A program made the position numbers and the translations under genes. From Flavobacteriaceae bacterium UBA1682 (GTDB lineage Bacteria > Bacteroidota > Bacteroidia > Flavobacteriales > Flavobacteriaceae), in contig DCKE01000019.1 of the NCBI GenBank assembly GCA_002320285.1, positions 62,001 to 126,000 of the forward strand: a stretch of 64,000 nt of DNA. The letters run 5' to 3'. Positions 16,901 through 25,759 of the stretch are shown here, piece by piece (position 1 is the stretch's first letter; every line of letters begins with the position of its first letter). The notes beneath the pieces were generated by a model that did no database searches, was not told the origin of the DNA, and was given only the letters and a program-made list of their open reading frames with translations.

Positions 16901-19493
16901 TTTTTTTAATTCCATAAGGTTCCGGACAGCTAACTACCTTTCTTAAGCTGACGTTATCTAAATCAATAACTGGGGAATAGCCCGTGGAAAAATCTCTAGT
17001 ATATTTCCAACCCAAATTGACAATTCCAGTTATACCGTTGATAAACACGACTTCTTCTTGCCAGACGTGATCTTTAGATCCAACTTTTTTTGACACCACT
17101 TTAGTTGTGAATTTATCACTCGAGACACCTTCTTGTGAAACATAAACCTCTAATCCTACTCCTGTAAGTTCTGCGTCTGTCGTTTTATAGTGGTATTTTA
17201 AGACATACACCCCACCATCTAATTTCAAAGATGGAGAGATCAACCATTGAATCGCATTTTTGGGGTTTTTGTCTATAATCTGTGCTATCCCATTACCTTC
17301 AAAATAATCAATGGAATTGTTTTTTGGCAGGTTCCACTTACCGCTACTACTCCAAATGTCAGTATTCAAAACAGATTGTACATTTTTTAAATCAATAACC
17401 GACCAGCAATTTACAGTTTCGGAATCAGAATTGAATCCCTCCCAGAATGGAGGGGTAATTACGGCACAATTCGTTGAAAAAGAATATGGTTCTGACCATT
17501 GGCTAATCTGATCATTCATACATTTAGAACGGACGTAAAACTCATATGCAGTGTTCGCTTTAAGTAAATTTCCCTTATGGTCTTTGGTGATCACATTGTC
17601 TTTTGTCACAGTAGATTTAAATTTTCCCTTGGGAATTCCACTACCTTGCAATTGAACGGTATATTCCCAACCTAAATTATTCACTAAAGCGTCCCACGTC
17701 AAGGTTACTTTGTCTACATCAACATCCTTCACATTTAAGCCAAAGGGCACTTCACAACTCTTTACCTCTTCTATTAAAACATTATCAATAAGTAAAAGTC
17801 TGCTGTCTTTTTCAAAAGCACGCCAGGCCAGATGGGTATTTGATGATAATTCTGAGATAAAATATTCTAATTTTTGAAATTCCGCTGCTTTGTAATGTTT
17901 TTTCGCAGCCAAAACCTTGGTGAAATCCTTGATTTCACTTCCGTTTTCTGAAGTTAATATCTCAAACTGAGCGCCAATATCATCAGAAGTTTTATAATAA
18001 AAACTCAATTTATATTTTTTGTTTTTATCAAAATTGATCATCGGACTAATCAACCAAGTTTCTCCATTAGAATTTGATTCGACAAATCTGGTGTTAAGCG
18101 ATCCAATGGATTGATTTCCCTCTTGAAAAAAATCAGCTTGAGGCGTCCATAAATTTACTGTATTGATGTTAGCACTCTTAACTGTCCAACAATTGAAGCT
18201 TTTAGACCCCACATTAAATCCTTCCCAAAAAGGGATTTCTACACTATTGCATGGAGTCACAAATTCTTGCGGTCCTAACCAAACACTATATTCTCCATTA
18301 CCACAAACCGTACGGATAAAATATTCGTACTGCGTATTTGGCTTAATCTTTTTTCCATTTATTTCTTGTAGTACGGTCTGCTGTTTTAATTTCGTTTTCA
18401 CACCGTGTGCAACAGGAATTCCAGTACCTGTGCCCTTTTGTCTAATTAAATATTCCCATTCTTTGCCCTGATCATCCGTCCATTCTAAGTCGACCTTATT
18501 CATTTGAATATTTTTACTATTCGCAGTCATTGGCTCTTTACAGCCTACAACTTCTTCAAAGTAAAAATTATCTACTGTCATCACGCTATTAACCCCTCCA
18601 TAGAGAATTGCAAAAGTTGTCTTAGGTTTTAAATCCGTTAAAAAGACCTTGAATTCCGTCCAATCTTTAGTCAGCGCAATATTCTTTATCGAAACAAATT
18701 CAGCCGGTGCAATACCTCCATCAGATATCATCAAATCAAAATTTTTATTGTTTGGTAAATCTGACAAGTAATGAAATTTTAAGCGGTAAGCCTTTTTAGG
18801 ATCCGTAGTAAATGTAGGAGTTACTAGCCATACTTGGTCACCTTCTTTATTACTCAATTCAATACTTCTATTTCCTATATAAACATTTCTATTGTATATT
18901 GAGATCGCATTGACAGTCGTTCGATGGCCTTTTAATGTAGTACGCCAACAATGGACCGTTTTCGAAATATCACTAAAACGCTCCCAAAATGGAGCCGCCA
19001 TAGGCAAGCAAGGTGTTTTGAAAACTATAGGACCTTCCCAGAAACTTGTCACTCCTGGCGAGCAAACAGTTCTTACATAAAATTCATAGGCTGTATCGGG
19101 CTGTAAGTTGACCCCTCCTACCATTCTGGTTATCGTGATTCTTTTGGAATTACTCATAAAACCAGCGGTCGTTGGCTGTCCTCCTCCTTGAAGTTGAACA
19201 TAATATTCCCAATTAGTATTTACCACATCGTCCAGCAAAACCACCGCCTTAGTAGGATCTAGTTCTATGATTTCATAATTAGCGGGTTCCCAACAACCGG
19301 ATCTCTGCTCAACGCCCTTTGATGCTAAAACAACCGGAATATTGGTTGGCTGAAATCGGTCCGTAATTTTATGAGATACTTGGTCAGTCGAAAATTCGTT
19401 CAAAAACGCTGCCCAATCGTTGCCCTTTACACTATAAAAAGCATAACTAACAAAAAAAACCAAGGATAATGCGGTGTATTTTAATTTTTTCAT
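13998..19493 (-). CDS. Giant T9SS type B cargo protein with fibronectin III, anchor-J and anchor-L domains
   Basis: 1831 residues, signal peptide at 1-24. Four fibronectin-III-like domains (about 66-160, 316-415, 580-680, 854-955; each opens with a Cys-x-x-P type strand) alternate with three choice-of-anchor J/MAM-like domains (PFWE(G)F ... NCW ... WLISP, about 165-310, 420-575, 685-850). These are followed by a pre-peptidase-like domain (956-1115), a choice-of-anchor L domain (about 1129-1400), an Ig-like domain (1421-1500) and SprB-like repeats. The C-terminus (1749-1831: ISPNGDGINDRF, YNRWG, LADGTYYYII) is a type B (CHU_C, gliding-motility) sorting domain. It is predicted to cross the outer membrane via T9SS and act as a surface adhesin. 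A tandem duplication near residues 1385-1400 is noted separately. Transcribed alone, with no adjacent PorP/SprF. Confidence 0.92.
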   Translation of the reverse strand: MKKLKYTALSLVFFVSYAFYSVKGNDWAAFLNEFSTDQVSHKITDRFQPTNIPVVLASKGVEQRSGCWEPANYEIIELDPTKAVVLLDDVVNTNWEYYVQLQGGGQPTTAGFMSNSKRITITRMVGGVNLQPDTAYEFYVRTVCSPGVTSFWEGPIVFKTPCLPMAAPFWERFSDISKTVHCWRTTLKGHRTTVNAISIYNRNVYIGNRSIELSNKEGDQVWLVTPTFTTDPKKAYRLKFHYLSDLPNNKNFDLMISDGGIAPAEFVSIKNIALTKDWTEFKVFLTDLKPKTTFAILYGGVNSVMTVDNFYFEEVVGCKEPMTANSKNIQMNKVDLEWTDDQGKEWEYLIRQKGTGTGIPVAHGVKTKLKQQTVLQEINGKKIKPNTQYEYFIRTVCGNGEYSVWLGPQEFVTPCNSVEIPFWEGFNVGSKSFNCWTVKSANINTVNLWTPQADFFQEGNQSIGSLNTRFVESNSNGETWLISPMINFDKNKKYKLSFYYKTSDDIGAQFEILTSENGSEIKDFTKVLAAKKHYKAAEFQKLEYFISELSSNTHLAWRAFEKDSRLLLIDNVLIEEVKSCEVPFGLNVKDVDVDKVTLTWDALVNNLGWEYTVQLQGSGIPKGKFKSTVTKDNVITKDHKGNLLKANTAYEFYVRSKCMNDQISQWSEPYSFSTNCAVITPPFWEGFNSDSETVNCWSVIDLKNVQSVLNTDIWSSSGKWNLPKNNSIDYFEGNGIAQIIDKNPKNAIQWLISPSLKLDGGVYVLKYHYKTTDAELTGVGLEVYVSQEGVSSDKFTTKVVSKKVGSKDHVWQEEVVFINGITGIVNLGWKYTRDFSTGYSPVIDLDNVSLRKVVSCPEPYGIKKTKYSSNGFEIEWQQDGGIIDWEVAVLEYGVDVLTANPTWISVTGKPTLSVSNLVSGKVYQVYVRSKCKNGSTTSYWSTPLEVQMPNPLSNNCKGAIKIPVNKGTDCVESVTTSMFETGVSTLYRTSCSNANFDSEIKSELWLEFVATARQHAISLVNNLDSKSKQSSFISYAVYDENCSTLDDDTENIGCYHLGNTQLLDNLVVGKTYLIRVLRVMKRDVKEAPNTDLTLNICITSYSGPYIYVKPIDDLYTPLNLVKEVLANTTCDLISNVTHKPSDNGVVSMGYFNKNFTDFPFEEGLVLSTTSMNEIPGPAKNTVSTYQGLNDLYWNTIKKDKISPGSVDSDVEIVYSNNLKTNYNTSWGGEKYINVIEFDFVPLSENFQLEYIYASDYWGHFYGGDLNSYLTNLGAIWLTEVGTGEGRNIATITKDELTISTATINSGNSFLYNNNIPWRNKEYFSKIFAENRNQSFENMLNTNPLEAPINFGGMTLPIKTQSVSVKPGVKYRIKVAVMDVYYAYGLDDYLWNGLDDYLWNGFGSALFINGGSLNLDRLDLGEDLLIENLEALCAGEKIIVKSGLPKDKTTIQWYKDGKKLPGQILPDLEVSEAGIYKIVARYDTVDCDITGEIKVEMYPLISEVLGKPNPISICMNNVNLHNVDLTIVEKQLFGAVDRSRYHVRYFEDKVKAENNVDFIENPEQLDTTTIKENKNIYLRIEDELTACVEIIVIVIEVSKGAAPKKREDVVACMSYVFPELNAKNQFYYSSSAGKGKSYVAGDRLDVLGQHTIYVLQLNGEEGCYEEISYQVTITPNVVAKVFEDEVLECKYYQLNPLTANNKYFTKSGGQGTELKAGDLLTTSQTIYVFAQSLDQQCTDESSFTISYNDCPIPKGISPNGDGINDRFDLSQHGVNNIVIYNRWGAEVYNYGSGYQSQWHGQDKKGNTLADGTYYYIIDAHGKTRTGWVQINK
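15292..15339. repeat. 24-bp direct tandem duplication inside the adhesin gene
   Basis: Units 15292-15315 and 15316-15339 are identical except for their last base. The duplication is in frame and repeats the peptide segment DDYLWNGL/DDYLWNGF within the anchor-L region. It looks like a recent slippage event. Confidence 0.9.
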
Positions 19494-19643
19494 AAATTAA
19501 TTTTAAAACAAAAACATAAATATATCAAAAAATTTAACTAAAAATTATAGAAAAATAAAATACTTAAGATTCAATTTCAGCAAATGTTACTAAATTGAAT
19601 TCGGTTTTCGAAAAATGCTATTTTATAAATGCACGCAAAAAAA

Positions 19644-19678
19644 AAGTAGCCCGAAGATCAAAAATCTTCGGGCTACTT
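19644..19678 (-). terminator. Strong terminator after the beta-barrel gene
   Basis: A 15-bp perfect stem (19644-19658 with 19664-19678), 5-nt loop, followed on the minus strand by at least seven T. It lies about 75 bp beyond the stop at 19753 and ends the two-gene adhesin/barrel operon. Confidence 0.93.
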
Positions 19679-19752
19679 ATAAAGAGTTATTTAAAGAGTT
19701 AGAAATCGATCAACCTGAGTTGTGAAATCAAAACGCTATATACTTTTCTATT

Positions 19753-20592
19753 TTAAAGCCCAAAAGCATAACGGATCTTTAAACCAATAGCAAACATCCG
19801 TAGACGATACTTCTCATGTTGCTCCTGTTCAATTATACTTTGGAGATTTAGTCGCTGTAATCCTTCGGTATTATAGTTCACTATGCGGCTGGGATTTTTT
19901 AGGGGATTTGCCATGTCATAATCGATATAAATTCCCAAATACAAAGGTTGGTCATTGGCTAAAGTTTGAATAATTCCAATTTCACCTAGGATAGATACCC
20001 CTTGCTTTAATTTCATTTTTTTATCTTCTACAAGTCGATCAAATTCACCAAATCCCATATAAGTCGGTCCAAATAATTCAGTATCCGAATAGGCAAAATA
20101 GCCACTAGTGTGCAACTGATTGGCTTCTATATCCGAAGACACTTTAGAATAAAAGCTGTATTTAAGGCCGCCTTGCAAATAAAAATTGGTATTACTTCTA
20201 AAGCTCGTTTCGTAACGCAGACTAAGGGGAATGGCAAAATAACTGCCCTTCAAGGTTTCTGTAAAACGATCGATGTTATAACGAAATTCAAATTCCTCTG
20301 CTTCATTATCCCGTGTAAAATAAGATCCTTTAACATTGTTCTCTTCCAATTTAATTTGATAGTAACCGTAGCTCATACCAACTTGAATACCCCAATTTTC
20401 GTCCAAACGCAGTAGATAATCCACGGAAACACCGCCATTCCCACCGTCTAAAACATCCGATCCGTCAAATTTTATCGTTCCCAGTCCTCCGTAAAAAGCT
20501 AAACCGATTTCATTTTGTTGCGCTTGAACATTTACCGTTGCCATCAGTATACAAACCAATAGACTTAAACTTCCTATTTTTAAATTTCTCAT
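19753..20592 (-). CDS. Outer-membrane beta-barrel protein paired with the MBG adhesin
   Basis: 279 residues with a signal peptide (about 1-24, ending VQA). The rest alternates hydrophobic and polar residues with aromatic strand ends (YLLRLDENWGIQVGMSYGYYQIKL, then IPLSLRYE, FYLQGGLKYSFYSKV) and ends IGLKIRYAFGL, the usual closing strand of an outer-membrane barrel. It resembles the broad PorT-like/porin-like barrel group of Bacteroidota but shows no diagnostic motif. Its start lies 1 bp after the stop of the 1584-residue T9SS cargo gene, so the two are one operon. The barrel may anchor or help export that cargo (inference, by analogy with PorP/SprF partners of type B cargo). Confidence 0.85.
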   Translation of the reverse strand: MRNLKIGSLSLLVCILMATVNVQAQQNEIGLAFYGGLGTIKFDGSDVLDGGNGGVSVDYLLRLDENWGIQVGMSYGYYQIKLEENNVKGSYFTRDNEAEEFEFRYNIDRFTETLKGSYFAIPLSLRYETSFRSNTNFYLQGGLKYSFYSKVSSDIEANQLHTSGYFAYSDTELFGPTYMGFGEFDRLVEDKKMKLKQGVSILGEIGIIQTLANDQPLYLGIYIDYDMANPLKNPSRIVNYNTEGLQRLNLQSIIEQEQHEKYRLRMFAIGLKIRYAFGL

Positions 20593-20593
20593 C

Positions 20594-23500
20594 TTATTTC
20601 ACTATAAATTTAATAACCTTGTCCTGCCCTTTCGCTCTAAATACGGCCAAATAAACACCGCTTGGAACGGAACTAGACAGTTGAACTTCCGTATTATACC
20701 CCGCTATGATTCCCTGCTGAACTAATCGCCCTTTCATATCGTAAATTCGCAACGGATCTCCTATAGTGATAAATTCGGCATCGCTAATCGTCAGTACAAT
20801 TCGAGCACCAACCTCAACCGGATTTGGATGTAGTCTAAATACCACGCTGTTTTTAAGTTCGATATAGGATGGGCAAACAGTAAATACTTGCCCGGTACTT
20901 GAGGTGAGTACAGCTCTGTATAGCGCTTTAGTATCCAATACATCTACCTCTTTATTTCCCGATGAATACACCTGCTCTTCACCGATCAATTGGTCGTTTT
21001 TATACCATTCGAACTTGACAAATTTAAAACCGCCATTGGTATTGGGATTGTTATTTATCAGTAATACATGATTGTATTTTTGTTGTACAATAGCGTGAAA
21101 GGGAAAGGGTTTTTCAATAATGATTTGATATTCCTTAGTTACCGCACCATTCTCCGAAGTAATACGAATCGTTTGAGTATGCATCCCCGGTTTTATAATA
21201 TCTATCACAAATTCTTGCCCCGGATCTATAGTCGCGCCTGATTGGGCTTGAATGATTACTTTGACTTTAGCTTTCAAATCATCGCAATCCATAATATAAT
21301 GAATTTGCTCGGGTGGAGCTATATAATGTTGCGAACCGATCCACAGCTCGTGAATGCTGGCATCACGACTAACAATTCGCAATTCTCTAGTTACTGAAGG
21401 CGCTGATAGATAATTGTTATCACCGCCCTGATGTGCAGTAATAAGTAGGATTCCCGGATGCTTTGGCATCACCCATCCCGATTCGCTAACAGTAGCTGCA
21501 GCGGTTGCTGTAGTAAAAGTATAGGTATACGAAATAGCTAAACCAGAATCAGCATTCGCAGCTAATTGAAAATCAACACCATCTTCCAAAGTAAGTACAT
21601 CCAACGCTTTAAAGTCGATTAACTGGCTCGCTTTTTCAATAATCATTTGAGCCGTTAACTGAAGATAATTGTAATTCTTACCCCCATCAATATCAGCGAT
21701 AACCGTATAAACCCCTGCATTAATATGCCCGTTATTTTTATAACTCACGGTAACACCCGCACCTAAACTACCGCTCACTGCTAAAGCCTTAATCGTTTTA
21801 TCGTAGGTAAACGTAGCATTGCTAAATGTAACATTTTCAATTGGCGCTCTTTTGATGGTTAGCACAGATTGCAGTACCCGATCGTGATAGTTCGCTCCTC
21901 CATTAATTTCCGCTTTAACCGTATATATCCCCGCATCTGTATGTCCGTTATTTAAATAACTCACCGTAACACCTGGTGGTAACGCGCCTCCTCCAATTTG
22001 AAGTGATTTTTGTTGTCCGTCGTAAGTATACGTAGCGCTCGGCAAATAAACATTTGACAGCACGCCCTTTTCAATTGTCAAGGTTGCATTTAGAACCAAA
22101 TCCTCATAATTATTACCTCCAACAATGGTAGCAACAATTGGATAAGTTCCCAAATTGATTTGACCGTTATTTTGATAAGTGACCACAGCTGCTGTGAGTA
22201 AAGTACCCGAAATGTAAATCGATTTTGCCGTGCCGTCGTAAGGAATTGTAACATTGGAGAAACTGATACCCGGTATCGAAGCCTTTTGGATAATCATAGT
22301 AGCACTTATAGTCGTATTCTGATAGTTGGTACCACCATTGATGTTAGCTGTAACCGTATAGGTACCCGCTGCTTTTTGGCCGTTATTCGTGTAATTCACT
22401 GTCACACCTATCGGTAAAGTATTTTCTATCAATATCGATTTTGAAAAACCGTCATAAACAAAAATCGCATTGTCAAACACCATTGTAGGAATATCCGCCT
22501 TTTCAATAGTTAGTAACGCTGTTAACGTGTTATCGTGATAGTTCAACCCACCATGGATATTAGCTGTTACCGTATAAGTACCTGCTACTATTTTGTCGTT
22601 ATTACTATAACTTACAGTAACAGCTGCTGGCCATGCTCCGTCAACTGCTAAAGATTTACTACTACCGTCATACGTAAAGGTTTGATCATTAAAAGTAAGT
22701 CCATCGACCAAGGCCTTTTCAATAGTTAAAACAGCTGTTAGAACAGTATCTTCATAATTAGCACCACCATTAATGGTAGCGGTAACCGAATGAGTACCCG
22801 CATCAATTTGATCGTTATTGGTATAGCTCACCGTTGCCCCCGTTGGCAATCCTGTCAAGACTAAAGATTTCGCTGTACCGTCGTAAGTCATTGTTTTTCC
22901 GTCGAACACTATAGCAGTCAGCGGTGCTTTTTCAATGGTAAAGAGATTGGAAATGAAACGAATCGTATAGTTTGGTCCTGCATTTAGAGTTCCTTCGGTT
23001 ATCGCATAACTTCCCGCAACTTCGCCAGACATTCTATCCAGCAGTCCGGTAAGCAAACCGTTGTCATCAAGACCGACAAAACCCGTCGCGGTGTAAGTTA
23101 ACACGGGATCTGAAGCTCCATAAACCTTGCGTAGATCGGAATCGGCAGTAACCGTCAATTCTACAGGATTTACTGTAACGGTTATTTCTACAGCATCACT
23201 GATACAGCCCAACGCTGATATTTCGCGCACCCAATATTTTTGAGCTCCCACTGTACTCGTATCTGGAACGGGTGCTGTTTCATCTCCGTCAACGGCTGCA
23301 GCGGTTAAATACCAAAAAATCTTATTTCCTGGTGCAGGCGTGGCTGATAAAGCCACAGCAACATCTTTATAATTATAATCAATGTTTTGATTGACAGAAA
23401 AAACATTGATTCTTTCTAATTTAGTAGTAATAGCAAGTCTATCCAAACTTTCACATCCATTAAGCGTTTGAGAACCATAATAGGTTGCACCATCAGTAAC

Positions 23501-25348
23501 CAGAGCCGTCTCACTCCATGGATTACCTGCTGTTGCTGCAGTATACCATTTGATATGGGATCCGTTAATACTGAGGTCTTTCAATTGAGTTCCCGCATCG
23601 AAACAAAAAGTCTGTATAGCCGCTGATGTCGTAGGTGCGAGCGTATTATAAACGGTAGCAAGCACTTCTTGTCGAGGCGATTTACAGCCCTTTTCAAAGG
23701 TGAGATTGTAAAAATAATAATAAACGTAAGGAGTATGGCTACCATTGATCACAGCTGAGGTGACCGTCAAGATTTTGGAACTATCGCTATAAGGAAAAGA
23801 GACTGCAGTATCATCACTATATATCTCAATTCCAGTAAAGGACTTTATCACCAATCGATAACCTTTACCCGCTGTTAAGTGAACGTTTAACGGAATGATT
23901 ACCGGACTACCTATCCCTGATGCACTTATTGATAAATCACCGGTTGAAAACAGCTCGGCTCCTGAAGAGTCATAAATAGCCACATCAAGTGTTCCAGCTG
24001 TGCCGACAAAAATATCGGTACTCTTTAAAATCACATCATAAGCTAAATCGAAGGAAATACCCCGATTTTGATAACTTTTTTTATGACTAGCATTGGTCTT
24101 TACAGCTTTTTTTCCACTCTCAACAGTAACAAAATTTGACAAGATTGCATCGACCCAATAGGATTTCGTTGCATTAAGAAAAGGGGTCGTATAAGTCTGA
24201 CCTGTATGCAAAACGGTACTAGTTGTTGGGCCGTCATACCACTTAATGACTCCATCAGTCGTTGCAGCTGTAAGATTAAGAGCCGCTGGCTGACAAGTTG
24301 CACTCCCAGTTGCTATTACGGTAGGCGGTAAACATCTGGTTTCGAAATTCTTAGACAAACTCCAATCCGAGAATGAGGTTGCCGTACATTTTGAGCGTAC
24401 ATATACAGAATATTCCGTACTTGGACTTAGATTGGTAATGTCTTTAAAAACGGTGCTATTAGAAACAGCACCTGACGCTACTAATCCCAATACCCCACTA
24501 CCTGCAACACCCGAGGTACGAATCTCATATTCATAACCCAAATCGGGAGCTACTATCGCAGCATCCCAACGTATCGTTGCTTGATTGGAACTGATATTAT
24601 CGATTTTGATATTAGTTGGCTGAAAACAGTCTGGTGTCTTTTTAACGCTAACCGCCATAATATTCAAAACCTCCGTAGTAGTACTTGTTTTGAATACGTG
24701 AATACTACTGATTTTCTTGTAATAGTTACTGACCGACAGCTCAATATATGCACCAAATAGGCGAGGAAAATCTTTTAATTCGTGCACTAAATTATCCAGA
24801 ACACTAGCTCGCCCTATTCCATAAGTAATTGTAGGAGCTAATACCCCGTTCGAATACCAATCTTCTGAATATAATCCGCTAAAGTGTTGTATGGTATTGT
24901 CTGTAAAACGGATCTCTCCTGAAAATTTAGCCGGTGAACCTATGGCATTTCCTGCCGCTGTCAATAACACGATTTGAGTGGCGTTTTCCGGTGTTTGAAA
25001 AACCAAATTACCACTAGTTCCCGAACCGACTAAACGCATTGAATTGTTTTGTGAATACGGATTTAATTGAAACATAAGATTGGGATCATTAACTGCCGTG
25101 ATTCTCCCATCTTTAGGCAAGCCTACTGTCAAAACTGCATTACCTGGTTGAGCAACAAAATCGCGGCTAACCAGAGTGAAGCCATTGATATCAAATGTAT
25201 GGGTTGTGGAACTTGATACAGGCCCAACTCCATTAGCAATAACGTCTGCATTAAAACCAGAAACGATTTTAATCGGCACGTAATTTTGTGCAACAGCAGT
25301 GCTGAAGCTACATAGTAATATCCAAATTATAAAATGTTTTTTTGCCAT
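20594..25348 (-). CDS. T9SS type A cargo protein with six MBG/YDG-type repeats
   Basis: 1584 residues. Signal peptide (1-20), an N-terminal beta domain (about 21-235), fibronectin III (238-335), Ig-like modules (about 340-410 and 570-727), an MBG_2-like domain (728-807; KVYGASDPVLTYTATGF), then six tandem repeats of ~72 residues (808-1240), each with a YDG...KS...VSY.NN...AGTY.V.A.I.GG.NY pattern. A cadherin-like sandwich (about 1320-1420) and a C-terminal type A sorting domain (about 1505-1584: LHPNPV ... IYDMKGRLVQ ... VPSGVYLAVFRAKGQDKVIKFIVK) follow. It is predicted to be secreted by T9SS and attached to the surface; adhesion is the likely role. One Ig-like module (APTTSAAIQTFC..., about 570) is the same type that occurs ten times in the protein at 45329-51985. 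Confidence 0.92.
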   Translation of the reverse strand: MAKKHFIIWILLCSFSTAVAQNYVPIKIVSGFNADVIANGVGPVSSSTTHTFDINGFTLVSRDFVAQPGNAVLTVGLPKDGRITAVNDPNLMFQLNPYSQNNSMRLVGSGTSGNLVFQTPENATQIVLLTAAGNAIGSPAKFSGEIRFTDNTIQHFSGLYSEDWYSNGVLAPTITYGIGRASVLDNLVHELKDFPRLFGAYIELSVSNYYKKISSIHVFKTSTTTEVLNIMAVSVKKTPDCFQPTNIKIDNISSNQATIRWDAAIVAPDLGYEYEIRTSGVAGSGVLGLVASGAVSNSTVFKDITNLSPSTEYSVYVRSKCTATSFSDWSLSKNFETRCLPPTVIATGSATCQPAALNLTAATTDGVIKWYDGPTTSTVLHTGQTYTTPFLNATKSYWVDAILSNFVTVESGKKAVKTNASHKKSYQNRGISFDLAYDVILKSTDIFVGTAGTLDVAIYDSSGAELFSTGDLSISASGIGSPVIIPLNVHLTAGKGYRLVIKSFTGIEIYSDDTAVSFPYSDSSKILTVTSAVINGSHTPYVYYYFYNLTFEKGCKSPRQEVLATVYNTLAPTTSAAIQTFCFDAGTQLKDLSINGSHIKWYTAATAGNPWSETALVTDGATYYGSQTLNGCESLDRLAITTKLERINVFSVNQNIDYNYKDVAVALSATPAPGNKIFWYLTAAAVDGDETAPVPDTSTVGAQKYWVREISALGCISDAVEITVTVNPVELTVTADSDLRKVYGASDPVLTYTATGFVGLDDNGLLTGLLDRMSGEVAGSYAITEGTLNAGPNYTIRFISNLFTIEKAPLTAIVFDGKTMTYDGTAKSLVLTGLPTGATVSYTNNDQIDAGTHSVTATINGGANYEDTVLTAVLTIEKALVDGLTFNDQTFTYDGSSKSLAVDGAWPAAVTVSYSNNDKIVAGTYTVTANIHGGLNYHDNTLTALLTIEKADIPTMVFDNAIFVYDGFSKSILIENTLPIGVTVNYTNNGQKAAGTYTVTANINGGTNYQNTTISATMIIQKASIPGISFSNVTIPYDGTAKSIYISGTLLTAAVVTYQNNGQINLGTYPIVATIVGGNNYEDLVLNATLTIEKGVLSNVYLPSATYTYDGQQKSLQIGGGALPPGVTVSYLNNGHTDAGIYTVKAEINGGANYHDRVLQSVLTIKRAPIENVTFSNATFTYDKTIKALAVSGSLGAGVTVSYKNNGHINAGVYTVIADIDGGKNYNYLQLTAQMIIEKASQLIDFKALDVLTLEDGVDFQLAANADSGLAISYTYTFTTATAAATVSESGWVMPKHPGILLITAHQGGDNNYLSAPSVTRELRIVSRDASIHELWIGSQHYIAPPEQIHYIMDCDDLKAKVKVIIQAQSGATIDPGQEFVIDIIKPGMHTQTIRITSENGAVTKEYQIIIEKPFPFHAIVQQKYNHVLLINNNPNTNGGFKFVKFEWYKNDQLIGEEQVYSSGNKEVDVLDTKALYRAVLTSSTGQVFTVCPSYIELKNSVVFRLHPNPVEVGARIVLTISDAEFITIGDPLRIYDMKGRLVQQGIIAGYNTEVQLSSSVPSGVYLAVFRAKGQDKVIKFIVK
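21629..22926 (-). repeat. Six tandem ~216-bp repeats (MBG/YDG domains)
   Basis: Six divergent in-frame copies of about 72 codons. The peptides share YDG (YDK in the sixth), NN and GG.NY positions but vary elsewhere, so the array is old, not freshly expanded. Confidence 0.85.
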
Positions 25349-25407
25349 AGTAATCTAAAATTTTACGAAGTGTTTCTTTAAACTCATGAATTATTTTTCA
25401 CAATGTG

Positions 25408-25441
25408 CAAATATATTGTCCAAAAACTGAAATAAGTCAAA
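25408..25441 (-). promoter_or_regulatory. Promoter of the adhesin/barrel operon (TTTG-N22-TATATTTG)
   Basis: On the minus strand TATATTTG (25415-25408) matches TAnnTTTG exactly, with TTTG (25441-25438) 22 bp upstream, within the Bacteroidota range. The expected leader is about 50-55 nt before the ATG at 25348. Confidence 0.6.
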
Positions 25442-25717
25442 CTAAAAGGGAGACATTTAAGTGGACATTTACAATATTAACAAGGTTTAACAATCAATAT
25501 TTAAAGTGTAAATAATTTCAATAGTCCTTAATAAAATTCTTTTTACACAGAACAAAAAACCAAATTTTAATAAAAAAAAACACTATATGATACAAATAAT
25601 TCTAAATATTTAGCATGAAAAAACTAAAATGTTGTAATTTAATTCATTTAATTGCTTTTTACTTATCAATTTTTATGATAAAAACAGTTTTACAAACATG
25701 CTATTTTTAGTACCTTG
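25442..25717. other. Non-coding centre of the divergent regulator/adhesin region
   Basis: Part of a 411-bp gap between divergently transcribed genes. Very AT-rich, with A- and T-tracts and no open frame. Upstream regulatory DNA for both genes is the likely content; no further element can be named with confidence. Confidence 0.5.
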
Positions 25718-25754
25718 CGACGACAAAATCAATTACTTTTTGATTTAATCGTCG
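25718..25754 (+). promoter_or_regulatory. Hairpin/operator immediately before the TPR-regulator start codon
   Basis: CGACGA (25718-25723) pairs with TCGTCG (25749-25754), and AAATCAA (25726-25732) with TTGATTT (25740-25746). They are separated by a symmetric 2x2 internal loop and a 7-nt terminal loop. The structure ends 5 nt before the ATG at 25760, so as RNA it would sit over the translation start; as DNA it is a good operator candidate. Confidence 0.5.
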
Positions 25755-25759
25755 ACTAA

